Source: Symbiodinium natans (lineage: Eukaryota; Sar; Dinophyceae; Suessiales; Symbiodiniaceae). Taken from it: a stretch of DNA of 64,000 bases. The notes under the pieces were generated by a model. It had not been told where the DNA came from and did no database searches. It was given only the letters and a program-made list of their open reading frames with translations. The stretch's first letter is position 1; the number at the start of each line of letters is the position of its first letter. The position numbers and the translations under genes were made by a program. The DNA lies in NCBI GenBank assembly GCA_905221605.1, contig CAJNDS010000602.1, positions 126,001 through 190,000 on the forward strand, in the 5' to 3' direction. This document shows, piece by piece, positions 41,895 through 56,000 of the stretch.

Positions 41895-42087
41895 CCAAAC
41901 CCCAACCCTAACCCCTAAAACCCTAAAACCCTAAAACCCTAAGACCCTAAAACCCTAAAACCCTAAAACCCTAAAACCCTAAAACCCTAAAACCCTAAAA
42001 CCCTAAAACCCTAAAACCCTAAAACCCTAAAACCCTAAAGCCCTAAAACCCTAAAGCCCTAAAACCCTAAAACCCGAAAACCCTAAA
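41895..42087. repeat. CCCTAAAA octamer array (TTTTAGGG)
   Basis: About 20 units of ccctaaaa; the octamer equals the Chlamydomonas telomere word. A possible exon (TEPEPVFHGAQ) follows at about 42,115-42,165. Confidence 0.9.
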
Positions 42088-42724
42088 TACATCTGAAGAG
42101 CTCACGCCCGCAGTCTCCACCGAACCGGAGCCAGTCTTCCACGGCGCGCAAGCCAGATCAGGGTTTCCAGGGTTTGTAGGGTTTAGGGTTGCAGGGTTTT
42201 TGTGATTTTCTAGGTTTTTCGAGGGGTTTGCAGGTTTCGAGGGTTTTTTCGGAGGTTTCCAGAATTTTCAGGGTTTCCAGGGTTTCCACTATACCCTAAA
42301 GCTTGAAACAGAAACCCTAGTGCTGACCCCAGACGCTTAGGCCCGCAAGTCCCTAAACCCTAAATCTCTTTCAAGTGAGGAGTAGGCACAAGGAACTCCC
42401 CAGCCCTTGAACAGCTTACCCCCCTAAAACCTACACGCTGAACCCTAAACCCTCAACCCTAAACCTAAACCCTAAACCCTAATGCGCAGCAAGGCATTTC
42501 GAGTGTTGGAAGCGCAGGGAGACCGGTTACAGCAGAGGAAGCGATCTCAAGCTACATTTGAAGCGGGGGTATGAATCGTTCAATCTAGATAGAGTTCAGG
42601 GTTTAGGTATGTTGTTTGGGTTCAGGGGTTCTCGTGCGTTATGTGTGGGTTGGGGGGGGTGGCGGGCTTGAGGGCTTTAAGCGTTAAGCCCCAAATCCTG
42701 TGTTCTCAACACCCGACAGCCCAG

Positions 42725-42811
42725 GTGCGAGAGCAACCCGGATCATTCTACACCATGCCACGGGAGTATGCAGAGCTACTGGAGCAGCTGCTTGACGGAC
42801 AAAAGTTGGGG
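42725..42811 (+). CDS. Exon candidate, probable N-terminal part of the helicase gene
   Basis: Acceptor gcccag, 29 codons (VREQPGSFYTMPREYAELLE then QLLDGQKLG), GC donor. Good coding character; family not recognisable alone. Confidence 0.5.
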
Positions 42812-45184
42812 GCTAGAGGGATTGAAAGGCTCTTCAAATTGTATATTCTTATTATGGGTACTTTCTCAAATGTTGCACAAATATCAAAAGGCTTCAGATT
42901 TCCTGTTGACAGTCGCGAGTCTGGTTTGAGGTTTTTGGCTTCACTTGTTTAGGGTTGAGGTCTCGGGAACAAGCTTCGTTGTCGCACAGGAGCCTTCCCT
43001 CAGAGCCGGGCCTCCCCGACCTCCCCCCAGACCCTAACTGAACTGAAAAGCCAACAATCCTAGAAGCCCAGGTCATCTCATCGCCGAGAACCTAACAAAC
43101 CATGGGCCCACCCCCCGAGCCTCTCTAAACCCTGAACTCTAAACCCTAACGTCCCACCCGGCCTGATGGGGGCCCTGGACGCAGAATTACAATCTTGCTG
43201 GATGGACAATGCTGGTGACTACTCTCCCCCTTGGGCTGAGCCTTGCTCTAGGACCACTGGAGGGGTGCCTTATACTTACAAGGTATTGAAGGTAGTCTCT
43301 AACTTTGAAGCGTTCTTCATGGTGGGAAGTTGAGGCCGGCAGCCTGAAACCCCAAAAGGCAATGGTTTGGGTGGTGGCCTGTGAAAGCGGGGCTGGGGGG
43401 GGGGGAAAAGAAACCGTGACAATTGTTGGGCTGTGCCTTCGCGTCACATGCCGCCCGCCCACACCCCTGGGTGTGTCGGGCGCCATCTCCACATGGTATT
43501 TATTGCCGCTGTGCGGCGAGACGCCCTAAACCCTAAACCCTAAACCCTAAACCCTAAACCCTAAACCCTAAACCCTAAACCCTAAACCCCTAAACCCTAA
43601 ACCCCCTAAACCCTAAACCCTAAACCCTAAACCCTAAACCCTAAACCCTAAACCCTAAACCCTAAACCCTAAACCCTAAACCCTAAACCCTAAACCCTAA
43701 ACCCCTAAACCCTAAACCCTAACCCTAAGCCCTAACCCTAACCCTACCCCTACCCTAACCCTAAACCCTAACCCTAAACCCTAAACCCTCAACCCTCAAC
43801 CCTCAACCCTCAACCCTAAACCCTCAACCCTCAACCCTAAAGCCTAAACCCCCCCGCCCAAAAGCACAGGCTCCTGGATGGAAAGCTGGCGGCGCCCCCT
43901 GAGGCGACCTCCGAGGATGCGGAGCCCGACCCGCGAGGCCCGGGCTCCTCTTTTTTATTGTGATTATTTATTATTTATTATTATTTTTCATTTTTGTTTT
44001 TTAAATTTGCTTTTGTTGATATAAAACCCAAGAGGGTATTGCAATAAACATTTTTATTAAGGTTCCAAGGCTTCCAAGGTGAGTATAGTTCATTGTTGTC
44101 ATGACGAGTAGCTAGTCTTGTTAAGATATTATGTTTTAGTATTACTGTTATGATTATGTATGTACTAAGAAAGGTGTATTCACAAATAGTTTGAAGATGA
44201 TGATCTTTCTTCTTAATTTCTAATTACTAATTATTACTTACTAATTACTGATTACTAATTACTAATTGCTAATTTCTAATTGCTAATTATTAATTGCTAA
44301 TTTCCAATTACTAAATACTAATTACTAATTATTAATTACCAATTAGTAATTACTAATTATTAATTGCAAATTACAAATTACGAATTGCTTATCATGAATA
44401 ACTAATCACTAATTACTAATTACTGATTGCCAATTACTAACTACGAATGATTAATTACCATTTACTAACTACTAATTCCTAATTACGCATGAAGAAGTAC
44501 GAATCACTAATTGTTAATTCCTAACTACTAATCAGTAAAAACTACTGACTAATTACTGATTACAAGCTACTCATAGCTAATTACTGATGACTGATTGCTA
44601 ATTTCCAACTACCAATGACGAATTACAGCACTTCTCTAAATTTAATAAAAAAATATTTACGAATTACAAAGCACTAAGTGCTAGGTACTAAGTACTAAGT
44701 ACTAATTATTAATTAATAATTATTCGTTAGTAGTAATTTATTTTTTATTAGCTATTAGTTATTATTAATTAGTTACTTATGAATAATTAATTGTTGATTA
44801 GTAGCTAGTAGTTACTAATTACGAATTCTAATCACTAATTAATAATTACAAATTCCTACTGACTAATTACTAATTACCAATTATTAATTATTAATTATGA
44901 ATTACAAATTTCTAATTACTAGTTACGAATTGCCGTCAGTACTACTTGTTAAACTATTACCATCGCCATTGCAAGTACCGTTACCATTACTTAGAGCTTA
45001 CCATGACCATTACCATGACCATTACCATAACCATTACCATGACCATTACCAACTACCATTACCAATTACCATTGCCATTCTCATTTCCATTACCAATACC
45101 ACTACTGCCACTATTGCCACGACGACGGCGACGACTACTGCCTAGTACTACGACTACTACTACTACGACGACGACGACGACTGG

Positions 45185-45243
<59 letters not shown>

Positions 45244-45282
45244 TTACTACTCCTACTACTACTGCTGCTGCTGCTGCTACTG

Positions 45283-45345
<63 letters not shown>

Positions 45346-46935
45346 TTTCGGGTTTGAGGTGTTTTAGTTGCTTTGGCTTCGGGGTTTTTGATTTCGTTTG
45401 AAGAGTGTTTCTCTGATTTTTTCAAGTGTCTTCAATGAAGAGCCACGCAGGAGATGGCCAGGCGAGGAGCTACCCGGAGCAGCGACCCTTCAGTCGCACA
45501 TGTGTTGGGGGGGGTGGGGGGTGGAGCGGCTGCGCCAAAGTGTGCTTAAAGTTTAGGGCCTAGACCTGGTTTGGGAGTAAGATTTCGGGTTGAGATTCCC
45601 AAGCGGATGTTGACCCAGGAACGGGCCGCCGAAGCCACACCCCACTAAAATTCGATTCATCAATGCCTTGAAGACGAAGCCCTGACCTTTTGAGAGCAGA
45701 AAAACCCACACGCCGCCCTTCGAGCCCTAAACCCAAATCCTTAGATCCATGACACCCCCTCAAAAACCTCTCAAATCCCTAAAAACCCTGAACCTTAAAC
45801 CTTAAACCCTAGCCCTAAACCCTAAACCCTTGTTACGGGCACCCCCAGCAAGGGAGGGCCTTCTGGACCCAGACGCGGGCCTGGGCCAAGCAGCGCCTGG
45901 CACGGTTGGGCAAGGACATCCCAAAGGCGCGGGCAGGGTTTAGGGTTTAGGGTTTAGGGTTTAGGGTTCAGGGTTTAGGGTTTAGGGCTTAGGGTTTAGG
46001 GTTTAGGGTTTCCGGTTTAGGGTTTAGGGTTTAGGGTTTAGCCTTCGAAACTCGGCTACGATGTCGGTTTGGCGTTTTGGTGCCCTGGGACTTTGAGGCG
46101 GCTCAAGGTTTTGGATTGCCACTTTCCGGTTGCGGCTCCAGGCCTATTCACCCTTAACCCTACACCCTAAACCCTAAACCCTAAACCCTAAACCCTAAAC
46201 CCTAAAAGTACAACCAGCAACAAGAGCAAAACCCAGGGTGTAGGGTTCAGGGTGGAGGGTTTGCCCACCAGAAACTGTGATTTTTTCAAGGTTTTTCTGT
46301 TTTATGCCCCAAGCCCTAGGCCCCAAGCCCCAAGCACCGCACCCTAAACCCAAAGCTTCCGACTGCCTAGTGAACCCCTACGAAAGCCTAAACCCTAAAC
46401 CCTAAACCCCAATCCCTGTAAACCCTAAGCCCTAATCCCTAACACCTAGACCCCAAACCCGTTTACTTATGGGTCAATGGGCCACGATCCCACATGATCC
46501 GATATTGATTCCGCATCCTGATATTCTTCTACTCACAGTGGCTACGGATGTTTTCTTCACTCCGCAATGACATATGGGCGAATGAATCGCGACGGATATC
46601 TTCCTGAGGTACATACCACGAATGTGTGACATTTGTTTAACTCTCTTCTTTCTTCTCCGAAGAGTCGATACGACTCGGAGATAAGACGGGTGTGAAGTTC
46701 ACCCTGGAGAGGACCTACTAATATGTACCCGAGGTCGTATCTCCTCACTTTTGTAGAGTCTTGTTGAAGTCTTGTTGAGTTCACCTTGAAGTAGTGCTGC
46801 GCAGTTAACTGTCCCTCAGCTCCTCCAAAACCCGAAGCCCTACGAAGACTTGAAGGCGGACCTGCGGGCGGCGCGGCTCCACGAGAGCCTCTGGGTGGAG
46901 GAGCTGGGCGTGGCTTGGATGCCACCCTTTAGGGT

Positions 46936-47023
<88 letters not shown>

Positions 47024-50000
47024 GGTTTAGGTGGGGCTTAGTCAGGTGGTTGAGTCGTTGAGTTTATTATTGCTATTTGTTGGTGTTTTTTTTTTTTGAG
47101 GGGGGGGGGGTTTGGGTTTTGAGGTCTTCAGTTTTGGGGGGGTTTTCGGAGGTTCTATAGCGTTTTAGGGACCATGTACATAGCATGAAGTATCTGAAGT
47201 TGAGGCTCCGGATACTTCAGGTTCCAGGGCCCTTAGAAGCCCACCCAAAGTCCTTGCCGCAGGTGAACTTGGAGCTTCATCGCTGCGAGGCCTGTCGGGT
47301 TTTAGGGTTTAGGGTTTAGGGTTTAGGGTTTAGGGTTTAGGGTTTAGGGCTTAAACCGCAGACCCTACACACCCTCAAACCAACCCAAGTTTGTGTTGAG
47401 GAAGTCGGGTCCCCTCAAGTGCCTCCAGTCGCGCGGGGGTGTGGGGGTTTAATGGCCTCACTGGCTCTAAACCCGAAATCCCGAGCTCCCGATTGCTTAG
47501 AAACCCCAAGCCCGAAGCCCTAAGCCCTAAACCCTAAACCCTAAACCCGAAGACCTCCCTTCCCTTCCCTTCCCTTTACCCCCCCCCCCCCTCCCCATCA
47601 TCTGTTCCCGACTGCGCAGGTCTTCGCTGACGAGCTGCCTTTGCTGCCCAACGGGCTTTACCAGCTCCCCCGACTCCATCAATGATATAGTGAAGGCTTC
47701 AGGGTTCAGGGTCTCCAAGCCCCAAACCTCAAACCCTCAGCCAGAACCCGAAACCGAAACCCGCGAAGATCAGACCGTTTTTGAGGGTTCTTTCACCTTG
47801 CTTCTAGGGCCTAGGCGGTTTCTCCGCGTGCCTACAGCGTCAGGGGTCAGAGTCAGGGCAATTACTAGCAACCTGCAGCAAAATCTCAGTTCAATTCCTA
47901 AGCTTCCACAAGCCCCGTGTGCAGACCAAGGCTCGACATCAGCGAGGTTCACGACCGCGACCACGCCCTGGTGCAAAGCCTGCTGATGCTTGGGCTCCCC
48001 CCAAGGGCCGCCTTAGGGCTGAGGGCTGATGATTAGCCCCCCCCCCCCCCCAAAGCCCGAAAACCTAGCCACGAAAGACCCAAAACCCTGAAACCCTGAA
48101 CCGTGAAACTCTACACCCTCAAGCCCAGAAGCGTCCGAAGCCGGAAAAACTTGACTTCCGTCGGCTTGTTGGGTGTGAAGGAATGGGGGCCATCTGAAAC
48201 CCCAGCCCTGCGACCCTGGAGAACCCTGCAGCTCCCAAACCCCCATTAGCACCCGCTTAGGGTTCAGGGTTTAGGGTTTAGGGTTTAGGGTTTAGGGTTT
48301 AGGGTTTAGGGTTTAGGGTTTAGGGTTTAGGGTTTAGGGTTTAGGGTTTAGGGTTTAGGGTTTAGGGTTTAGGGTTTAGGGTTTAGGGTTTAGGGTTACC
48401 CTGCACCGACCCTACAAAGCCTCAAGCCAAAAGAAAAACTGCAAGTCCTCAAGCCCCCTAAACCCTGCAACCCCGAAACTGCAAATTAGGACCCTGCGAG
48501 CCCTGGAAGCCTTAGACGCACCAATGAAACCCGATAGCCCCTAACCCTTGGCTCCCCTAAGTCCTAAAAAAACCCAAGGCCCCTAAACCCTTAAGCCCTT
48601 TTTTGAAACCCTAAGCCCTCAAACCCCAGAACCCCTGAATCCCCTAAGTCCCTGAATCCTGGCAAGGCCAGAAGCCCAATATAAACCCTCAAGCTCTCCA
48701 CCCTAAACCCCCTAAACCCCCTAAACCCCCTAAACCCCCTAAACCCCCTAAACCCCCTAAACCCCCTAAACCCCCTAAACCCCCTAAACCCCCTAAACCC
48801 CCTAAACCCCCTAAACCCCCTAGAACCCCTAGACCCCCTAGACCCCCTAAACCCCCTAAACCCCTAAACCCCCTAAACCCTAAACCCTTTACCCTTTAAC
48901 CCTAAACCCTTTAACCCTAAACCCTTTAACCCTAAACCCGAAAACCCTAAACCCAAAACCCTAAACCCGAAAACCCTAAACCCTAAACCCTAAACCGAGG
49001 AAGGGCGTCAAGGTTACCGTCCGCCCGTTGCAGGGTGGCGAGGCTTTCGCGGCCTCGGTGCAGCCAGGGAGCGACTCGGGGAGGTGCGGCTGGGGTTCAG
49101 GGGCTTCGGGGGGATGTAGGGGGTTTAGGGTTTAGGGTTTAGGGTTTAGGGTAATAGGGTCCCAAGACTTGCTGAGTTTTCAGGAGGATGTGTGGTTTTG
49201 AGGGTACTTTTCAGGGCTAGAGTTTTAGAATTTTCAGGGTTGAGGGTTTGTGGGGTTTCAGGGTTCAAGGTCAAGGTTTGAAGGGGTTAAGGGGTTGAGG
49301 GTGCAAGGTCTGTAGGGTTTAGGGTTTGGTCATGGGCTTGGGGTATAAGGATGACTGTTGGGGTTTGTGCAGCTCGTGGGTTTAATTCATGGGGTTTGTA
49401 GGGCTTGTAGAGCTTATGGGTTGTAGGGTTTAGGGTTTGCAGAACACTCAGAACACTACGGACAAACAGTGGTGCCATGGGCTTTGTACTATGCAGTCTG
49501 GATTGCTGTTCCGTGTGATGAGGCTGGATGGGAGAACGCGACTGGCCTCGGCCCTAAGCCCTTAAATCCGAAGCCGCAATCCACGCCCAAATTTCAGCCC
49601 TGACTCATCTACCTTGATTGACGGGAGAATTGGGATGCCCATTATTTCCCCAGAGTATTCCTATAGCATCCCCCCTTGAAACCTAGGCCCGTAAGTTGTT
49701 AACTTCAGCCCCAAGCCCTTGAATCCCTCAGCCCCAATCCCTAAGCCCCCAAAAAGCTCTCAACATAAAACAACCCTGAGCCCCAGCCCAGGCCCAAAGC
49801 AAGCTTCTTGGGTTTAGGGTTTAGGGTTTAGGGTTTACATGGGGCAGGCTCCTACTCTCAGCCGCGGCTGAGCTGGCGCGTACCGAGGGGCCGTACAAGG
49901 CGGGGCGGGCTCTAATGCCCTAAAACCCCGAACCCCAAAACCCTGAATTCTTCACAACAAGGCACTAAATTCTTGACCCTAAGCCCAAGGGATTCATGTT

Positions 50001-53000
50001 CTGTATTGACCCTAAACCCAAGGGACCGCAAGGAAGGATTCGGGGTTTGAAAGGCTAAAAGCCCCCAAGAAGTGCAAGAGCGGTCCAGGGAGCACCCCCC
50101 CGAACCCTTGCAACCCGAACCCCCCGCAAGATCCCCTGAAAGCCGACAAAAGCTGGACCCTAAACCCTAAACCCTAAACCCTAGACCCTAGACCCTAGAC
50201 CCTAAACCTTTAAACCCTAAACCCTGAACCCTAAACCCCTTAAACCCTAAACCCCTTGAACCGTAAAACCTAAAGCCTAAACCCCAATTAACCCGAAACC
50301 CTAAACCCTAAACCCTAAGCCCTAAGCCCTCAAGGCCAGCAACAAATAGAAATTGTATGTGACTCATTGAGAACTTGCAATTTCGCGGGGCTACAAGAAT
50401 CCTTCAGTTCTCAGATCTTGCAATTTCGATTGGCAATAGCCATTCAAAGAACCAAACAGCTTCAAGAGACAGGTCTTCATGGCACCAAAAAGCTGAGCAG
50501 AAGCTTTCGTCCAATACCTTTTCGCTCAAAACCTTTCGTTCTGAACCTTTCGTTCGAAACCTTGCATTCCAAGCTTTCATTGAGAACCTTTCGTTGTAAA
50601 CCTTCGCTGAAAAGGCTTGAAACCTTTCGTTCAAAGCTTTTAGGCACCGGGAGAGCCTTCACAAAGGACATCTCACTCAACAGCAACCAAGCTGCCAAAG
50701 CCCGCCAACGCCCGACAAGACCCGCCCAAAGCCCGACAAAACTCCGGACACAATCCCTGTACAGTTTCCATAAACCCTAAATCGAAAACCCTAAACCCTA
50801 AACCCTAACCTCTGAGAGGTGCGATTCCAGCCCCACCGCTTCACGCAGACCGCCATGCACCGGGCCTTGGCCTCGCGAAGGGCGCAGCAGGCGCCCGTCT
50901 TTTCCAGGGGTTTTCGGGGGGTTTAGGGTTTAGGGTTTCGGGTTTAGGGTTTAGGGTTTAGGGCGTCTCGCCGTGCAGCGGCAGTAAGTACCATGTGCAA
51001 ATGGCGCCTCTACACACCCAGGGGTTGTGGGGGAGCGGCAGGTCACGCGAAGGCATTTGTTTTGAATGCAATCCAACAATTTCCATTGGTGCTGGTCCCG
51101 AAACCCTAAACCCTAAACCCTAAACCCTAAACCCTAAACCCCAAGCCCTAAACCCCAAACCCTAAACCCTAAACCCTAAACCCTAAACCCTAAACCCTAA
51201 ACCCCAAGCCCTAAACCCCAAACCCTAAACCCTAAACCCTAAACCCTAAACCCTAAACCCTAAACCCTAAACCCTAAACCCTAAACCCTAAACCCTAAAC
51301 CCTAAACCTTTAGAAGTCCGAACCTGGGCCAGCCAGAAGGTGCTCGGCGAGGCGCCCGACGAGGACCAGGGGGACACCGCAGCAGACGCCCAGCAACCCC
51401 TCTGCTGTTTCAGGGTTTAGGGTTTGTTAAGGTTCAGGGTTTGGGTTTAGGGTTTAGGGTTTAGGGTTTAGGGTTTGGGGTTTGGGGTTTGGGGTTTAGG
51501 GATTTAGGGGTTCAATTCTCGTTGATAACAGGTGGCGAGTTCTTGTTCGATCCCCCGCTCGCAGAGTTGAAAGCCCTGAAAGGTTGTTTTTTTGTGAGGA
51601 GCCGGCCATCAGTAAAGAGACACCTACAAGAGAGGTCCTCCTCACAGCAAAACCTCGAAAAAAAGCGCCTAACCTCTCCACATCTTAGATCCTAAACCCT
51701 AAGCCCTAAGCCCTAAGCCCTAAACCTTACACCCTGAACCCTAAACCTTACACCCTAGACCCTGAACCCTACACCCTAGACCCAACCCTAAATCCCTGCG
51801 CTGTAAGATCAGAGCTGGTGGGGATGCAGAAAGGCACACCAGTGCGGCGGAGCGTTCGCTTCCCTCAGCATTGAGTCCTGCCTTTCAAGTTCCGGGCGTG
51901 GAGGTTTAGGGTTTAGGGTTTTGGGTTTTGGGTTTGCGGGTTGAGGGTTTAGGCGTTAGGGTGTTGAGGGCGATTTCGGGTTGAGGGTTTAGGGCTCCTA
52001 AATTCGGGGTTTGGTTGAGGTTGAGGGGTGCCCAACTTGCTCTGCATCCCAAAGTGAGATGCGTCACGTTTTGAGTTTAGGGCCCCGCAGCCCCCAAACC
52101 CCGCGCAACCCCTAAACGCCCTCTATCCCGAAGACCTAACCCCAACCCCCAACTGCCTGCAAACTCTCAGCCGTACAAGCCTTACACGTCCTCTGAGCCC
52201 TGTAGCAAGCCCTATAGAAACTTAAACACCATACACCCTACGAACCGAAACCCTAAACCCTAAACCCTAAACCCTAAACCCTAAACCCTAAACCCTAAAC
52301 CCTAAACCCTAAGCCCTAAGCAGGTCGCTCGCCCGCCTCCCACAGCATGGGGGTCGGTAGCGCCCACGATGGGCCCGGTACCGGAACACGTTCTCCTCGC
52401 GACCAGTACTGGTCCCTAGTTTTGAGAACTGAATATTTTTTTTAAAAGCGGGCTGTTGTCTGAGTTTAAGCCTAAACCCTAAAAGGAAAAGGTTTGGGTG
52501 GCTTTGCCGCCTTGGACGGCGTGGGGTGGGAGAAAAGTGTTAGATGGCCCTCCAAAATCAGGCCAAAGCTGCTCTTCGCACCTCACGAAGCTTTCGAACT
52601 TGTTCCGAAACCTAACCTTCACAACATCTACGCCCTAGCACAGCAAACCCTAAACCCTAAACCCTAGACCCTAGACCCTAAACCCCGAAAGCCCCAAAGA
52701 CGCCCAGGAACTCGACGCAACGCCGCGCCCTCGCCGGGGCCCTCACCTCGGTGAGTCGCCTGCCGCTGGTCATCTGGGGGCCGCCGGGGACCGCGTGGCT
52801 GAATTGGGGCTCACGGGGTTTAGGGTTTGGGGTTCAGGGTTTAGGGTTTGGGGTTTGGGGTTGGGGTTTAGGTTTTAGGGTTTGGGGTTTAGGGTTTAGG
52901 ATTCAGGGTTTAGGGTTGGGTTTGGGGTGTCCCTGTGACGGGGACCTCGACGCCGCAAACCTTGCCCGCACCGTGGCCTTTTCCGAGAACACAAGCCATG

Positions 53001-56000
53001 CTCTTGATGCCGACCTTCCGGGGTTCCAAACGCTCAAGCAATGTGTTGAGTCTGGGTTTTTTTTCATACTTGTGCCACTCTTGAATCGCTCGTGTTGATA
53101 CTCTTCATATTCGTTTTGGGAAAAGCACGAACGCCAAAGTGCCAGGGTTTAAGCCTGTTCTCCTGTAAAAGTGCCGACCTTTTACATGGGCAAAATTCCA
53201 TGGTGGCATTTGCTTTCCATGTTTTTACTACAAAACGCTTCTCTCGCTCTTGCCACGCCCATGAACAAAGCGTCGGACAGTTTCAAGCTTGCGATTTTTT
53301 GTTAAAGTTTAGGGATGTAGGAACCCTAAACCATGAAACTCTTGGGATGTTGCCCCCTTACACTAACAGTCCTTACAAGGGGCTTTTGTTCCATCTTTTA
53401 TATTCCCGATTAAGGCTTGTTGGTATAGGGGGGGAACCCTAAACCCTGAAACCTTAAATCCCACTACCCTGGGGGAATGCCCTTAACGAACTTGAGGGGG
53501 CTCTCTCGGGCTCTTTGAGGTCTGGGGGTGCACTGGAGGTTTAGGGTTCACGATTTAGGGTTTAGGAGGCTGAATGATGTCCAGATTTGCGGAGCTTATC
53601 CATGTAGGTGAATGGTCTTTACCTCATCTTGGGGCCTGAACTGGTAGTGAAGAAACGGATGGGCCTGCTAAGATTTACATTATATTTATCGTCATTTTCA
53701 TACTGATTAAAGAAATGAAGAATTTTGATTTTTCGTTTTTTGGCCATTGTACTACCATGATCTTCTGGTTTACAGCAGCTCGATTAAAGTTTTGAATAGG
53801 GCCTCCAGGGGGCCTTCTGCAGGCTTCCTAACTTTCCGAACTTGAGCCATGGAGCACCGGATTGAGTCACGGAAGGCGAGCCGCGTATGGAACCACTACC
53901 CCGTGTAGGGTTTAGAGTTTAGGGTTGTTTAAATTACAGGGTTTAGGGTTTCGGGTTTAGGACTTTCCAGGGGTTTACCAGCACAGTCCAAGCCCGAAAG
54001 CCCTTTAATTCTCAACCCGAGGTGTCCCTGTAGGTCAACCCTCAACAGGTTTTATAGAATTTCCGGCCAGCAACCAAGTATGATTCCCAAACCCTACAGG
54101 CCTAAACCCTAAACCCTAAACCTAAGCCCTAAGCCCTAAGCCCTAAACCCTGAGCCCTAAACCGTAAACCCTAAACCCTAAACCCTAATTAAACCCTAAA
54201 CCCTAAACCCTAAACCCCAAACCCCAAACCTTAAGCCGTGAAGAGAGGACGGGCAAAAGCACGCTGGCAGCCTACCTGATCTGGCAGCTGGCCCAGCAGC
54301 CCAACAAGCAGGCGCTGCCTCAAGAGGTTTGGGTGTTCTTAGGGTTTAGGGTTTAGAGTTTAGGGTTTAGGGTTTAGGGTTTAGGGCATCTAGTGGAACA
54401 CGCTGGGGTTTGGGGTTTGATTTGCAGTTTCGGGGGTTTAGGCTCTAGACGGTCTGGAGTTTAGGTCAGTCTTTGCAGGTTTGAGGGTTCAGGACCGAAT
54501 GCATGATGTACAACCCTCTCTTCCCCTCGGTGCAAAGAGCCTTGGTAGCCTTTGGGGCATGGGATCTTAGGGCCCTAAGCCTAAAGCTCAAACCCTAGAT
54601 GCTAGTTAAGCCATGCCCCGCTTTGGGGGCACAGCAGGTGCTGGCAACGGCACCCTCCAACACCGGTGCAGACGTTCTCTGTGCCAAGCTGGCCAAGCTT
54701 GGCTTGGCTCCATGTCCGGTTTAGGGTTTAGGGTTTAGGGTTTAGGGTTTAGGGTTTAGGGTTAGGGTTTAGGGAGTCCCCACCAAACCCCCTAAACTTT
54801 GAAATCCTTGAATTCCCCAAAATGGAGCACCAACGCCGGCAAATCAACCCCAAACACCGAAAAGCTTTGTTGGCGAAAGAATTACTCTTGTGGGGGGTGG
54901 GAGGGGTTTTGGTGCTTTGTCTCATGGGGGATCATCTGCATTCAGTTTGGGGTTCATAGGGTTTAGGCCGTTGGGGACAGCACCCTGTTTCTCCGGCCCT
55001 TTCGTCGAACGAAGCCCAGAAAACCCACTGAACCCCTTGAAGCCCTTGAACAACTCCGAAATCCCCCTGAAGAACCCTGAAAACCCCTGAAAACCCCCAA
55101 CCCCTAAACCGCTGCACTGCCCAAATCCGGAAGCCCCGGAGATCGAGCTAGGACCCTGAACTTCCTGAACCACACCCCTAAACCCTAAACCCCAAACCCC
55201 AAACCCCAAACCCGAAACCCTAACCCCTAAACCCTAAACCCTAAACCCTAAACCCTAAACCCTAAACCCTAAACCCTAAACCCTAAACCCTAAACCCTGC
55301 AGCCCCCGGAGACCGAGCTAGGACCCGAGCCGCATGCTGCGGCTCAACGCACTGGGCCGCAGCCCAGCGACCGTGCCCGAGGAGGCTTTGGGGGCTTTGG
55401 GGCTTTGGGGCCTCTAGGGCTTCAGGGTTTAGGGTTTAGGGTGTAGGGTGTAGGGTTTAGGGTTTAGGGTTAGGGTTTAGGGTTTAGGGCAGACTTTAGG
55501 GGTCTTGGCAGCTCTAATCGGGGCTTTAAGCCCGCGGGGTGGGGCCAGGGCTCCCTGAACCCTAAACCCCTCTACCCCTAAACCCCAAAACTTGAGGAAA
55601 CCTGAGGTTTAGGTTGGATTGGAGTTCAGGGGTTCAGGGTTTAGATACAGAAGCGGGTGCAAGGTTTAGGAGTTGAGGTTGAGGAGAGAGCGGAGGTTGA
55701 GCAGGCTGGCACTTAGGGGCTCGAGTCCTCATGTAGAACCCTTAAGCCCGTAAAGCCCTTCTTGAAACCCTTAAAGCCCATAAAGCGCGTTTGAAACCCT
55801 TAAAGCCTCTTAAAGCCCTTAGAAACCCGTTTTAAACCCTGAACACCCCTTAAAGCCCCTAAAAACCCTCGCCCCAAGCTTTAAACCCATGCCGTGATGA
55901 TGCTCCGGCTCCCACAGCTCGAGACGTCACTCGCAGCAACGAGCCCAACAGAGGCTGCATTCAAGGGTTCAGGGTTCAGGGTTCAGGGTTTAGGATTTAG

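Noticed and set aside
45135-45425. Long poly-Thr/poly-Ser frames
   Set aside because: They are translations of a trinucleotide array with no other coding sign.
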